In this document: positions 50,651 through 61,480 of the stretch, piece by piece
Numbering within the stretch: the stretch's first letter is position 1
Layout: each line of letters opens with the position of its first letter
DNA from: Symsagittifera roscoffensis
Lineage: Eukaryota > Xenacoelomorpha > Acoela > Convolutidae
Reading direction: 5' to 3'
Assembly: GCF_963678635.1 (NCBI RefSeq)
Contig: NC_087065.1
Location: 19,543,623 to 19,607,622, forward strand
Length of the DNA stretch: 64,000 nucleotides
Notes under the pieces: model-generated
Told to the model about the DNA's origin: nothing
Database searches by the model: none
Seen by the model: the letters and a program-made list of their open reading frames with translations, nothing else
Program-made: the position numbers and the translations under genes

Positions 50651-50653
50651 AGA

Positions 50654-51110
50654 ATGAGTGTTGTTGTTTTGGATATTGAATGTATTGAAAACAATATAAT
50701 GAAAGAATTAGGAGTTTATAAGGATGGTCAAACTGTAGGATATTCTTTTCTTCCTCCAAAAAACTCAAACCAACATCCCAATCTTCTTGGTGTACAAAGC
50801 ATCTTCATGGAATCAGTTGGAGTAGTGGTTACGAAAACTATACTGAACTTCAAAAAATATTGAAATCTCTAGAAGCTGGGAAACGGAATTTCTTGCAAAA
50901 GGTTATGAAAATTTTCAGATTCTGTCAGGTTTTGGAAACAAAGATTATTAATTTGGTTGACTATGCTTGCCTTTAAGTTCAGTTTTTGACATTCAAAGAT
51001 GAAGACTATGGCTGGAGTTGTAGCAACTACCCATTTCGTCATGCAAAAACTCTTCACTGTGCAGAAAGAAAAGCATTTGCATACGGAACTTGGACTCGAT
51101 GTTTTTACAG
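50654..51110 (+). pseudogene. Conserved Maverick protein with DxE exonuclease-like start
   Basis: The ATG at 50654 gives MSVVVLDIECIENNI, with a D-x-E pair after a beta strand, as in the first motif of DEDD-type exonucleases. After frameshifts near 50810-51020 a second recognisable block (YPFRHAKTLHCAERKAFAYG) appears at about 51030-51100. Both blocks belong to a protein I know from animal Mavericks. Catalytic function is inferred only from the DIE motif. Confidence 0.6.
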
Positions 51111-51234
51111 CAAATTTTTATCATAATAATCTTAATGTACTACATTTTTAAACTTTAATTGAAATCCTTGTCAACTTTTTTTTTAGAGTTAAGATGGTCG
51201 ATGAAGCCCGTATTTTTAGAAAATTTTGTTTTTG

Positions 51235-51477
51235 ATGAAAAAAAGCATGAACGAAAATGATGGAAATTGTTTGGACGTACATGTAATAGATCTCATGTTT
51301 GGACGTACATGTTTGGACGTACATGTAATAGTTTTTGTGCCCATTTTTGTTATAGTTTCGATGCTAGTATGTGCAATCGTTCGATTTATGTTATCCACAA
51401 CATGTGAAGAAACGACAGTTTGGGTCGCTATTTTAACAAGTACAGTCGGTTATTTTCTTCATTCCCCAGAGCTATGA
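51235..51477 (+). CDS. Small membrane protein of the Maverick region
   Basis: The ATG at 51235 gives about 80 residues with two hydrophobic segments, VIVFVPIFVIVSMLVCAIV and a second near the C-terminus (VWVAILTSTVGYFL). It lies between the exonuclease-like gene and the ATPase. A tandem copy of the word TTTGGACGTACATGT lies in its 5' part (51270-51325) and encodes a duplicated CLDVHVI. Function unknown. Confidence 0.4.
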   Translation: MKKSMNENDGNCLDVHVIDLMFGRTCLDVHVIVFVPIFVIVSMLVCAIVRFMLSTTCEETTVWVAILTSTVGYFLHSPEL

Positions 51478-51489
51478 AAAAAACTAAAA

Positions 51490-52112
51490 TCTACCAAAGA
51501 ACGAATTTTTAAATCCTTGGTTGGTCCAAGTGGATCTGGAAAATCTCATCTTGTTTTTGATTGGTTGAAAATTGGTAATTTTCAACCAGCATTCGACAAT
51601 TTTTTTTTAATCAACCTTATCATCCTCTTTATAGTCAAATGCAAGAAAAAAACTTAAATTTATCCAAAGAGTAGATTTTTACTTGATTGAAAAACTTGCC
51701 AATAACGGAACTAAGTATCTGCTTATATTTGATGATACTTGTATAAAAACTTCAACACGTAAGATTGCCACTGCTTATAATTGCCAATAATTGCCAATTT
51801 ATGAAAATTGCCACTGCTGGGAGACACAGGGGTCTGAATACAATATACAGCAAATATAACTTATTTCATCAAAGCAAATTAGGAAGAGATGTAGAGTTAC
51901 AAAATACACACGTAGTCTTGTTGACGTCACCGAGAAATGTTTTACAAATCAATACATTAAGTCAACAACTAGGTCTAGGATCTCAATTGAAAGAAAGGTG
52001 TCAAGATGCAACATCTGTTACTTATGGTCATTTACTTATTGATTTAACCTCAAAAACAGTTGATTCACTTAGTTATTTTTCTAATAGTGGTTCAGTTCCA
52101 ACAAAATGTTAA
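51490..52112 (+). pseudogene. Maverick packaging ATPase (FtsK/HerA, A32-like)
   Basis: The Walker A motif GPSGSGKSHL is near 51525-51553, Walker B (YLLIFDD) near 51715-51737, and the C-terminal block of the family (GLNTIYSKYNLFHQSKLGRD through LLIDLTSKTVD) fills 51830-52110. This enzyme pumps DNA into capsids in related viruses. At least two frame changes and an internal loss around 51590-51660, and a missing segment before 51765, make it non-functional. Confidence 0.8.
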
Positions 52113-52146
52113 TTAGCAGCTGGAATAGAGACAAAATTTTTGGACA

Positions 52147-52450
52147 ATGAGTACACAATACGTCTCTTTTTTACCAAAATTTCAAAAATTTTCTCTAAGA
52201 TTTCGCAAACAATTCTTTCTCAATTGTCCAAAAGATTTCATTCATTTTCTGAGCGAGTGTTTAGTAAACCTAATAAGAGGAGAGCTTCAAAATCTTTGGA
52301 AAGAAGACGTAGTAAAATATCGAAAAGAAATTACAGAGCTAACACTAAAAAGAACTACTCTACACAAAACAAAGAAAAATTATTTTAAGTTCAACTGAAC
52401 GGTTACAGTTGATATCTATCATCACCCCTTTTTTCATTAGACGATTGACA
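52147..52450 (+). pseudogene. Conserved small Maverick protein
   Basis: The frame from 52147 shows FIHFLSECLVNLIRGELQNLWKEDV and a TLKRTTLHKTKK block; a frame change near 52375 is followed by LQLISIITPFFIRRL. This sequence pattern is a hallmark small protein found in many animal Mavericks next to the ATPase; its role is not known. Confidence 0.7.
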
Positions 52451-52827
52451 TAGTATGGAATAGTTTGTGTTAATTCCGTAATCAGTTTATCAAACGCAAA
52501 GTAAACTTCTAAGAAAACAGAAATTGGAACAAAAGCAAGAAAAAGAGGAGATTGTTCCAAAAAATTTCGATTCTGTTTACAGTGCTGTAAATGCGAGTTG
52601 GAAAACGAGTAACAATAAGCACCTTATTGATTTATTTTTAAATTTTCTAAGAATTCTAAAATTAGACTGAGTCTGTCAAAAAATATCATATTAGACAATC
52701 GAGACATAGAAAAAAATCAATTGCAGACTTTGTGTGTGCACTAAAGCAAAAAATTACTGACTTCCCGATATTTACTTTATCATTTTGAAAGCAACTCAAA
52801 TTCCACCTAAACTTGTTATCAACAAGA
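52451..52827 (+). other. Decayed spacer before the Maverick integrase
   Basis: A plus-strand piece at about 52490-52670 with a Lys/Gln-rich helical sequence (LLRKQKLEQKQEKEE) looks like the remains of a further Maverick ORF. No intact frame. Confidence 0.4.
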
Positions 52828-53727
52828 ATGCCAAAACGAAAGACAGAGGAACTTGGATCCCTTCCAAAATCTGAAAAGGTAAGACTAAACAGATTGTATT
52901 CTAGGCGTGGAGCTGCGTACGGTTCTATTCAAAACTTGAGAGGAGCAAGTGGTTTATCGAAAAAAGTAGAAAAGTTTTTAAAAACCAAGACATCGTATAC
53001 GAAATTTGGTCCACCAATCAGGCGTTTCCGAAGACTTCATGCTTTTTCTAAATGTATCAATGAAATCTTGTGTTTGGACTTGGCTTTTGTAGACAAATTA
53101 GCTAGTCAAAACAGTGGAGTCAAGTATTTATTAGTTGCTGTGGATATCTTTTCGAGATTTGTCAAAGTTCAAACAATAAAAAAAAAGTATGCCAAAGACA
53201 CTTTACAAGCTTTCAGAAAAAGGATTTCTCGAAAAACACTCCTGAAAAGCTTTGGGTTGATGAAGGAACAGAATATGGGGGAAATTAAAAAAAAATTTGC
53301 AAGGAGAAAGACATTGAAGTTTACGGAAGCTGCATTTGCAGAGAGAGCACTTCAGTCCTTGAACATATAATATATACTTATGTAGAAAATCATGGTGGAA
53401 AATTTGTTCCTAAAATGCAACAATTTGTTTCTACATTGAACTGTCGCAAAAAACCTATCAATTGGAAATTCTCCGTAAAAAATAGTATAACAAATTGTTC
53501 ATGAATTACACTAAATTAATATTCGAAAATGGTGATAGAGTTAGAGTTTCCAAAAATGATATTCCGTTCCGAAAAGAAAACAAACCGCAGTTTACAAATG
53601 AAATTTTCAAAAGTTCGGCAATATCTACAAAAAACCTCCTACATACATCATCAAAGATCTCGAAAAAGAAGAAGTTCTGGGAAAATTTTCTGAGAATAAG
53701 CCAAAAAAATGTTCAAATTGGAGGTTA
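52828..53727 (+). pseudogene. Maverick retroviral-like integrase
   Basis: The ATG at 52828. The N-terminus has the GLSKKVEKFL..YTKFGPPIRRF block of Polinton integrases. The core has LCLDLAFVDKLA (first catalytic Asp), DIFSRFVK, a second Asp in WVDEGTEYG (readable in another frame at about 53247-53277), and a Glu in AERALQSL. The C-terminus (53495-53727) has the GDRVRVSKNDIPFRKENKPQFTNEIF block. Several frame changes lie between 53230 and 53490, so it is inactive. Confidence 0.85.
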
Positions 53728-53764
53728 GTCAATTTTTAAATTGAATTTCTATCGGTCAGTTGTC

Positions 53765-54600
53765 ATGGATTCTTTTACTATTGAGCTAGTTTCTAATGCT
53801 ACTTTTAATTGTTATCCGAATAATAGTCTTAGTTCTGTCACGAAATTTCTACCGGAACAAATACATCTTAGAGGAGAATGGGAGGTTGCTATTTCGAAAA
53901 TATCGTACCCTTCATTGTACCAAAACATTACTGAGGGAAAGTTCACTTCCGTAGATGAGCGAGAAGGTCCTGAGGAAAAAAGAAAAACTCAACCGATGCA
54001 TATTGAACCTGGATTGAATCCAAGTATTGTTGATATAGTTGTAGCCATGAATGCCAACGTTCAAAAACTTATAGGCGCACAAAACATGAATATAAAGGAA
54101 TTTATGTATCAGTAGATAAGATAACACAAAAAAGTGCCATTCAATTACCCGAGGATCAATCAGTGTTTATAAGTCAAAGTGCTGATTTGAGTCACATTTT
54201 TGGCTGTGAATAAGTACAAAATCAGACAAGAGTTATAATGAAAGGAAAAGGACTCAGTATTCTGACGACCTTATAAGATTACCTTACCTAATGATTTGTA
54301 GTGATATTATAGAATATAAGATAGTAGGCGATACAAAAACTCCTTTACTGCGTTGTATTCCTCTCATTTCCAAAGTAAAAAATGGAGACATAATATCTAC
54401 AGGACAGTACAAGAATTATCAATGCTTTACGAATCTACAATTTGAAAAAATTTTTGAAAAAGTCTTTCCACAGCATAAAAACAGAACTAAGGGATACTAC
54501 AGGTGAAAAAAAATCCTTTTGTGTCCGTAGGAATTTTACGAGTTGTTCTCTTGTTTCGCAAGATTTCGGATGATCATTTTCGATTTATACTTCAGACAAA
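53765..54600 (+). pseudogene. Maverick minor capsid protein
   Basis: The ATG at 53765 opens MDSFTIELVSNATFNCYPNN..FLPEQIHLRGEWEVAISKISYP, the signature start of the minor capsid (penton-like) protein of nematode Mavericks. The frame breaks near 54115 and 54210-54290. It resumes as EYKIVGDTKTPLLRCIPLIS (54300-54460) and a PFVSVGILRVVLLFR end (54510-54570). Confidence 0.75.
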
Positions 54601-54963
54601 ATGGTTCCTCAAAGTTCAGCTAATTTTCCTAATTTTCGGCGACATGCAAGACAGCGTGGAAGAGGTTTTGGTGCTTTTGCACAAACTCTTGGGAGAACTG
54701 CAATTCCCTTTATTAAAAAATATATAACCACAGCTCCAAAAAGAATCGGAGCAGATTTATTTGAAATTGCTGCTCCAGAGATTCGAGAAGTTGTCAGTGG
54801 ACGAAAAAAACTCAAAACCTTTGCAAAAGGTGTTGGAACAAAAACAGTTTGAAAAAATTTGAGAGGTGGAAAAAAGAAATCCAAGCGCAGAACATGAAGA
54901 GCCATTTCTCGAAAAAGTAGTTCAAAAATCAGTCACTCTCGCAAAGATATTTTTGACAAAATA
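54601..54963 (+). pseudogene. Maverick basic core-like protein
   Basis: The ATG at 54601 starts a small protein with an Arg/Gly-rich N-terminus (RHARQRGRGFGAFAQ) and Lys/Arg-rich C-terminus, like adenovirus core or pX-type proteins noted in Mavericks. TGA at 54850-54852 interrupts it and a second stop follows near 54900; coding texture continues to 54963, three bases before the major capsid ATG. Confidence 0.65.
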
Positions 54964-54965
54964 AA

Positions 54966-56270
54966 ATGAGTGTTAATCAAAGAAGTCATTTTTGGTATGG
55001 AGCTTTTACAAATTCTTCTTTGGAGATTTTTGACGAAGTCCCAGTTGTGGAAACAGTTATTTCACCTTACACACAAGAAGTATTTCATAGTACTTCTCTA
55101 GATGAAAGCAGTATCAAGTTTGAATTTGAGACGGACCGTAATCTGTATTTGAATATGCGTGATACCCATTTAATTTCAAAGCTTCAACTATTCAAAGGAA
55201 GATTGTTTGATGCTTTCAAAAAGAAAAACGGAGGAAGATTCAGATGAGGACCCACAAACCTGCTTATTTTATGTAAACAATCTACTTCAATCTCTATTAT
55301 CCAATTGTGAAGTTTATTTTAATAATACAATGGTTTACAACGCCAATGTATCATATCCTCATTAAAGCAGAAATATCGAACGAAATCAACTCGTCGGCAG
55401 TGAGTAATAAAGGAATACTTGCTTGTCACGGATATAATTTTGAAGATTTTCCGGAAGTATTTGATATGTATCCGTTCACTGATAGAGCAAGTTTTTTAGG
55501 ATCAAGGATAATTTTTTCACTTTATGGCAGGCTAGCCTCGACTTGTTTACGTGTGAAAAAATTTATTACTACCAAAAACCAAAGTTCAAGTTAAACTAAT
55601 TCGAGCTAGACCTAATTTTTACATGCTGTCTGATAATCCAAATGTTAGTCTGAAAAATGATGATTGTTTGCAGTTTACTAGAAGAATTTGAGTAGCGAAC
55701 CTAATCATCAAAACTCGCAGTGGAATCTGGAAAAGGAACATGCTCAACACAATTACATGGAAACTATAGCAAGAACCTTTATCATTCCAACTCGTCAAAA
55801 CCAGTTTATCCAAGAAAATGTTCTGAAAAAAGCTCCAATCAGAAGAATAGCCGTTGCAATGAATACAAACTCAGCTGTTGCAGGGTCTTACATAAAAATC
55901 CTTTCAATTATCAACAAATTCATATGAGAAAGCTCAGAGTTATTCGGGGTGGAAGAGCAATTATTTCATTAGATACAACTTTACCTTGTCGCCCCTATGT
56001 TACCACAATGAGAGCAATGTAATTTAATGAAGATTTTTTAGCTCTTCCTATGGAATATTTTCAAAATCACTATATTCTAATTTTCGCTTTGACTTCACTA
56101 CAGGATGCGGCTGAACTGTTGCATTATCCAGAAATTAGTGGAGAAAGCTTGAGATTAGAAATAATTTTCCAGTTTCCGTTGGAGCAAGTCACGGAAGTGA
56201 TAGTCTTGCGAGAAAGACTATCAAACATTCAAATTGACAAATTCGTCACAGTCGCTAAACTGTTTAACTT
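54966..56270 (+). pseudogene. Maverick major capsid protein (double jelly roll)
   Basis: The ATG at 54966 gives the familiar start HFWYGAFTNSSLEIFDEVP and SLDESSIKFEFETDRNLYL. Further blocks run through 55290-55600 (NKGILACHGYNFEDFPEVFDMYPF), 55690-55930 (TIARTFIIPTRQNQFIQ), 55920-56020 and 56050-56260 (LHYPEISGESLRLE). The total equals the expected 430-440 residues. At least five frame changes and a stop near 56020 inactivate it. Confidence 0.85.
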
Positions 56271-56439
56271 TTTTGAGTTTTCAGGTTCCTATGAAAATAT
56301 TGTAATTTTTTTTGGGACTTTCCATCGCTATTGTCTCTCCACTATCTCCACAAACGAACAGAGAATGAATGCTGTTTAGTTGAAAACCCGAGATAATTTT
56401 TTAACCTAGACTGAAAAACGGTGTTCAATAACCTTTGCC

Positions 56440-56960
56440 TACTACAAAAGACTTGTGTATGGGACGTTGTTGATTCAATACCTAAATGCGTGTAAGTCAT
56501 TAATCTTTTTTATCCTAAAGTACACTATCAAACTATCAATTTCTTTGTTTTTAGATGAAAATCAACTTACAATTGCAAAGATGGATAATTTTTGCAAACT
56601 GTTCAAAGAATTTCAGAACACAGGTTCAAGTACATGGGATCATACCCTTCTAATACAGTACCTCAACTAACAATTACTCATTTGCAATTATTACTTCAGC
56701 CCTAAGCAATAATAGAGGAGAACACTGGATCATGATTGCTTGACTGATAAAAGTTACTACTTTGCTGATTCCTTGGGTAGAAAGAGATCAACTTACCCCT
56801 TTTTGACAAAAACGTATCGACGAAAGGTTCCTCGAAAGCTACAAAAAATTGATAATTTTTGTGGATTTTACGCAATTTATTCAGCATTTCTTCTTTTAAA
56901 TTCTTCCAGAAGACCTTGAATAAACTTCATGATGTGCATCCTCCAAATTTTATCAGAAAT
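56440..56960 (+). pseudogene. Maverick adenovirus-type cysteine protease
   Basis: GEHWIMI (catalytic His, about 56718-56738), FADSLG (acidic residue, about 56763-56780) and NFCGFYAIYSAF (catalytic Cys, about 56853-56888) occur in order on the plus strand, as in adenain/Ulp1-fold proteases that mature capsid proteins. Stops and frame changes lie between all blocks. Confidence 0.8.
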
Positions 56961-57241
56961 TTTTTGTAAACGTACATTCTTTATTTGTGATTGTAAATTT
57001 CTTGCAGTAAAGTAACTATACGAAGTAGTGAATTGTTCGATTATTTAAGTAATTTAACTTTTTATATTCCTTATTTTTTTTTACAAAAAGCAGCTTAGCA
57101 ACTAACTTTTTGATAAAATACACGGAGAATGATGATACAGTATGGATGTTGTAGTCCCTCAATTGAAAGAATTAACAATAAAGTAGATAATATTATAAAA
57201 ATTGTAACAAATTCTACTAAATTGTATAATTTTCTTATAAG

Positions 57242-57330
57242 TTTACTCTGAGAAAGATAGACAAATTATTATACAAAAAATCAGACTAAAAAAAATTATG
57301 ATACTTCATCTTTCTCAGTGTAAATTTTTA
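57242..57330. repeat. Inverted repeat, 17-bp arms
   Basis: TTTACTCTGAGAAAGAT near 57242 pairs with ATCTTTCTCAGTGTAAA near 57312 with one mismatch and about 50 bases between. It has the size and form of a small MITE or a terminal stem. Confidence 0.65.
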
Positions 57331-57749
57331 CTGTGACAGAGCAATTGACAAATTTGGTTGAGACTTTTTTAGGAAATTTTCGGAAGTTTCAAAGAATTTT
57401 TCAAAGATTAAAGGCGAAGTGGTAAAAAAGAGCTAAAAACAATTGTAGCAAGAAATGTGACAGAATAAATGTACAAGTTTAGGTAAAAATGAGAACTAGA
57501 TTAAAATATCTGATCGGACGAAACTTTAAAATTTTGCATATTTTTATCTTAGTTCCAATGAAAAATTCATGCAATTTTGATTGGATGTAGTTCAAATTTT
57601 CATTAAAATTTACAACTTTAAACTGTCAGGAAAGTAATTCACGTTTTATTAACTCTGTGGGGAACTGCTATTATGCATCTGTCATATCCTCGTGGGATAT
57701 ATATGTGAAAGAAGATAAAGTAATTCAAAAAGTAAGTATAATGTAGCTG

Positions 57750-57930
57750 TCATCCGTTCTCCAGACAACCTGAGGAATAAAAGATTAAGTGGGATATAAA
57801 AGAAATCAACCTTGAGGAGCTGTTAAGATTCCCCTGATATCCCGTGGAGCAGAATAATTTACTTGTCAAAGATAATCCCCTCTTGAAAGTTTTCCCCAGA
57901 TAACCTGAGGGAATTTAAATAAGATGAAAT
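57750..57930. repeat. Two imperfect copies of a 30-base segment
   Basis: CTCCAGACAACCTGAGGAAT (about 57760) and CCCCAGATAACCTGAGGGAA (about 57895) head related stretches, interleaved with GTGGGATAT and GATATCCCGTGG words. Confidence 0.5.
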
Positions 57931-58127
57931 AAGCATTTAATAGATTTTTTCGAGAAAAAAAATTATTCTGTGATATGTTAGTTTATGAAGCCATACACTA
58001 AGTCGAAGTTTATTACTTTTTTTGGTTTTTCAAGATAAAAAAGTTTTTTTTTAAGATAAAAATGTATTTGTAATTAAAACTTGAAAAATTTTCAAAACAT
58101 GTTTTTGAAACTTACCATCTGAAAACT

Positions 58128-58420
58128 TACCATCGTAATACATTGGAAACCTATTCCCTATCCTAATATATTGGGAAACCTTTTTCCTATCCTAATGAGT
58201 TCTTAAATCCCTACATTGTATTAATACATAGGGAAAACTATACATGGTTTGTTCGGGCGCCAAGAATTTTTCTGAAACTTATCATCTGAAACCTTACCAC
58301 CTTACTTAAGAAACCTATTTCCTATCTTAATACATAGGAGATCTAATCTCTATCTTAATACGTAGCTTGCAGACCGGGTGCTCTATTTCCTATCTTAATA
58401 CATGTGTGTCTGCAACCACC
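58128..58420. repeat. Degenerate minisatellite, unit about 28-40 bp
   Basis: Six or so units built on AAACCTATTTCCTATCTTAATACATAGG follow each other with indels. The first units read CCCTATCCTAATATATTGG and later ones TTCCTATCTTAATACATAG. Confidence 0.7.
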
Positions 58421-58513
58421 CCCCAACATACACTACTCGTTTCTATGCTCCGACTTGATGTGTTGCACTCGGTGGATTATTGTTCCATCTAAGTCGTTTG
58501 TGCAAGACTGACT

Positions 58514-58762
58514 ATGGAGCTTCAATATTCCAAGTTTGATGCAATTCAGAAGCTATTTCTCAGCTCCTACAAAGTTGGTACCATTGGCCCACCAATTTAC
58601 TTATGTTGTTCCTCGCCTGAAGTGAAGAGCTCGATAGTCATCACAAATGAACTTGTTTTCATGGATGAAAACAATTGTATGTGTTTTGGAGAGACGTTGA
58701 ATACGGCCTTTACATCAGACCAAAAAAGAGATTATTCAGATCCTAGACTGGACAATCCGTGA
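58514..58762 (+). CDS. Short ORF of 82 residues, unidentified
   Basis: The ATG at 58514 opens a protein-like sequence (MELQYSKFDAIQKLF, then PPIYLCCSSPEV and VFMDENNCMCFGE). No domain recognised. It could be a first exon or a fragment; no partner was found downstream. Confidence 0.3.
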   Translation: MELQYSKFDAIQKLFLSSYKVGTIGPPIYLCCSSPEVKSSIVITNELVFMDENNCMCFGETLNTAFTSDQKRDYSDPRLDNP

Positions 58763-59311
58763 GAATTTTCTAAATAATTTCCCTAATTGGCTTGAAAAAC
58801 CAAACGCAAGTTCCAAGAACAATGGGCCGAGCCACCCAACTACGTTTTTCAGGGAGTCAGTAGGTAAGTCAAGTGATGTCATACAAGAAGCTCGGCTACC
58901 AGATTGGCAACAAGCACGGGCTGTTTGTTCGTCGAAGTCAATCACTAAAGGTTTGTATTGCTGTTAGTCCATAAAATACATTAAAAAGTGAAGAGTTTTA
59001 GAGCTTTTTCGATATCGTCTGTTAAACGAACAACAAGAAGCGCAGCTTGAGATTCACTTTCTGGAGTTCAAAGTTTCTTTCTTGGGGGCTACCCTTTCTC
59101 TACCAAAAACAATCGCAAGCTCAATGGAAATAAGCAAATTGAATAGAAAGTTCAATGACAAGCAGTGGCAATATTCTGAGCGCCAAGGAAAGCAAACATT
59201 ATCTACCCGCACCGTATACCGCGCGTTGATTGCTTTCTAGGAAAATTATATCATGCGTTGGTTGCATTCTAGGAACATGATATGCGTACACATGCCTTTG
59301 ATGTTAGCGTA
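58763..59311. other. Unassigned stretch
   Basis: Scattered protein-like residues on both strands, including a plus-strand piece near 59030-59240, but no intact frame and no recognised family. Confidence 0.4.
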
Positions 59312-59788
59312 TTAAAGCTCTTGAAAGTGCATTGAATGAAATAACCTGTTTTTCAGCAGATCCATGTCCACAAAAAGGAAGTTGTTCAATGGATTTCCGT
59401 GATATTTTGACTCGCTGTTCAAAACACACCGTGCCTTACCGGATTTGTTTGGGTTTCGAACAAGATGGTGCGGAACGTACCATTCTCGGTCCGAACCGTT
59501 TGTCGAGTCTTCAGTGCTAAATGGGACTACATAACCCTTTGGTAAATTGAGAAAAACCGGTTTGAATTTTTTGAGTTTTTCTTCTGTTGCGAGCAAGTAA
59601 AGCGATCGAATAGCGTTTGCGATTGAGTGACAGAAATTGCTATTTAAGATAAAAAGTAATTGCACTATGAAAAAACTGATTGGCGTGTTGAGAGTTTTTA
59701 GGTTCATATCTTTCCATAAACGTTTTTCAAGAGACTTCAATTGAGCCAACGAAGCGTGAGAGTTATCAGGAAGAAGAATCTCGTACAT
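59312..59788 (-). pseudogene. BEL/Pao retrotransposon RT fragment
   Basis: The 158-codon frame has a helical N-terminus and then EWYVPHHLVRNPNKSGKARCVLNSESKYHGNPLN, which is the start of a BEL/Pao reverse transcriptase (YLPHH..V.NP.K.GK.R.V.N..AK..G.SLN), followed by a LLKNRLF-like piece. The fragment ends before the palm. No LTRs or other domains were found nearby. Confidence 0.75.
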
Positions 59789-60419
59789 ACTAAATTATTC
59801 CAAATCGCAGTTGAAGGCTATCTATACTAGGTTAGCTTCTCAAATATTTGCAACCGACATGGTCGCGTGAAGTCAAGCTCGAGTTCATTGTCGCCATACT
59901 TTTATTTAGAACTCAGTATTAAAATTATAGACCTTGATCGTCTAGTCTGATTACTTGAGAATAGCATTCCTAGCAATTACCTCGTGATTGAGAATAAGGT
60001 ATAACACGGCGCAGTCATCAGGCTCGGATAAAGAATTCCGCGCAACTTTCCACGTTCTGGCATCGACATACACCTCAACCGCCGGTGGAAATTTCCAAAA
60101 GGATTGTGGGACTGCATTAGGCACAATTCGCAACAGGCACACAGCATAGACGTTCAATTATTACTGCCAAATCGACCAGCAACTCCTAGGAGACCACCAT
60201 CATCAATGTTAGAAGAAATGATTGACGAGGAGACAAAAACACAAAAATGAGTCGAGTATTACCGAATCAAGAGAAGCCAATACGACATGAAAACAACACA
60301 GTTAATGTCGATGCGAAAAGTGACTTTTGCGGCACATTCCCGTGTGACGACGCGGACAATAGTTTAAAAGATACACGGATAGGAAGCACACAGACAAACG
60401 CGCCAAGGAAACCAAATTG
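59789..60419. other. Unassigned stretch before gypsy copy C
   Basis: No clear gene. The minus frame at 59951-60157 is not convincing. The sequence from about 60190 may be decayed gag N-terminus on the plus strand. Confidence 0.4.
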
Positions 60420-61000
60420 TTGACTTCCAAACAGTCTCGACAGAAGACCTGTGAACAGAACTTGAAGACGTGTTGTTAAATGAAAAAGTAATCGCTTTTG
60501 AACGGTACAAACTCATTAGACGCATTAACATGAAGAACCAATAAATCTAATGCTTCCATTCAGAACTGGCAGAACTCAACTCTAAAGCAGCTTGCGGGTA
60601 TAAAGAGGACAATATCATATGTGCTACGTTCTCATCCCACATGCTAAAGGAAAAGATATCGGAAGAATTACTAGCTGAAACGCGCACACCAGAAAATAAC
60701 ATACAACTACACGATCAGAAGAGAAATGTGCATTGAGCATATTTGAACAAAAAAACCGCAGTCAAGGACATTCCAAACATTATCATTAGACAAGAACCAG
60801 TCAGACCAAATTCGCAAGAGATACCAGGGGTAAAGAATTTACAAGGACAACGAAATGCACCTGGAAAATACAATCCACGGCAAGGCAGCAAACAGTAATA
60901 CGAGTGCGGAAACCATTTCTCATCAGGGCATCCTCAGACTTGCCGGCAAAAGACAGAATATCGGTAGAGGAGGTCAGTTCCAGAAAAAGTGTGGCTGTCA
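60420..61000 (+). pseudogene. Gypsy copy C: gag
   Basis: The plus strand reads TVSTEDL..TELEDVLLNEKVIAFERYKLI (60430-60520), then HMLKEKISEELLAETRTPEN (60635-60705), then a zinc-knuckle remnant ECGNHFSSGHPQTC (60900-60945), with stops between. The first two blocks are homologous to the gag of copies A and B, so this is an older, opposite-strand relative. Confidence 0.65.
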
Positions 61001-61199
61001 AAAACAATGAAAAACACGAAAAGCAGGAACACAGGAACAGCAATAGCAACAAGAGTACAACACCAACACTGTAGCGTTCACGAAAGTCACATCAGCCAAC
61101 GAATGGGAGACAAATAACGACCAATGTTCGGAATTGGCAGCTAGTGAACTCCTCGAGGAGAAAGATGCCGCAGCCTTCAAATAAGAAGGCCTAACCAGG

Positions 61200-61480
61200 A
61201 CACTGGATAAAAGTTAAAACTACAGGTGAAGCAATCACTGCAACAGCAGACCCAGGAAGTCAAAATTCACATCTAAACGAACAACTCCACATTCTTGCTG
61301 CCCACAATCTCGCCATTTAAAACGGGGTATATATTCAACCACTAGGCAGTTTAATACTAACAATGGAATCCGTAAGGTGGTCAACCAATTCAGCCCCGTT
61401 CGTAGTAGTAGACAGCCACAGAGCAAATATCGTGTGTTGGATCATCGTCGCACATATGGAAATTTAATTCAAACCCAGAA
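61200..61480 (+). pseudogene. Gypsy copy C: protease region
   Basis: A stretch readable as ADPGSQNSHLNEQ..NGVYIQPLGSLILTMESVRW..APFVVVDSHRANIV matches the layout of the family protease. The catalytic Asp is followed by Pro-Gly, so the site is degenerate, and stops interrupt it. Confidence 0.5.

Larger units (their letters stand above)
56961..58127. other. AT-rich stretch right of the Maverick core
   Basis: No gene seen. Contains the inverted repeat at 57242-57330 and imperfectly repeated words around 57690-57930. A Maverick terminal inverted repeat would be expected nearby, but no matching copy was found on the left side by eye. Confidence 0.5.

Noticed and set aside
59951-60157. A 68-codon minus-strand frame
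   Set aside because: No family resemblance, no ATG context, and likely opposite to decayed plus-strand gag sequence.
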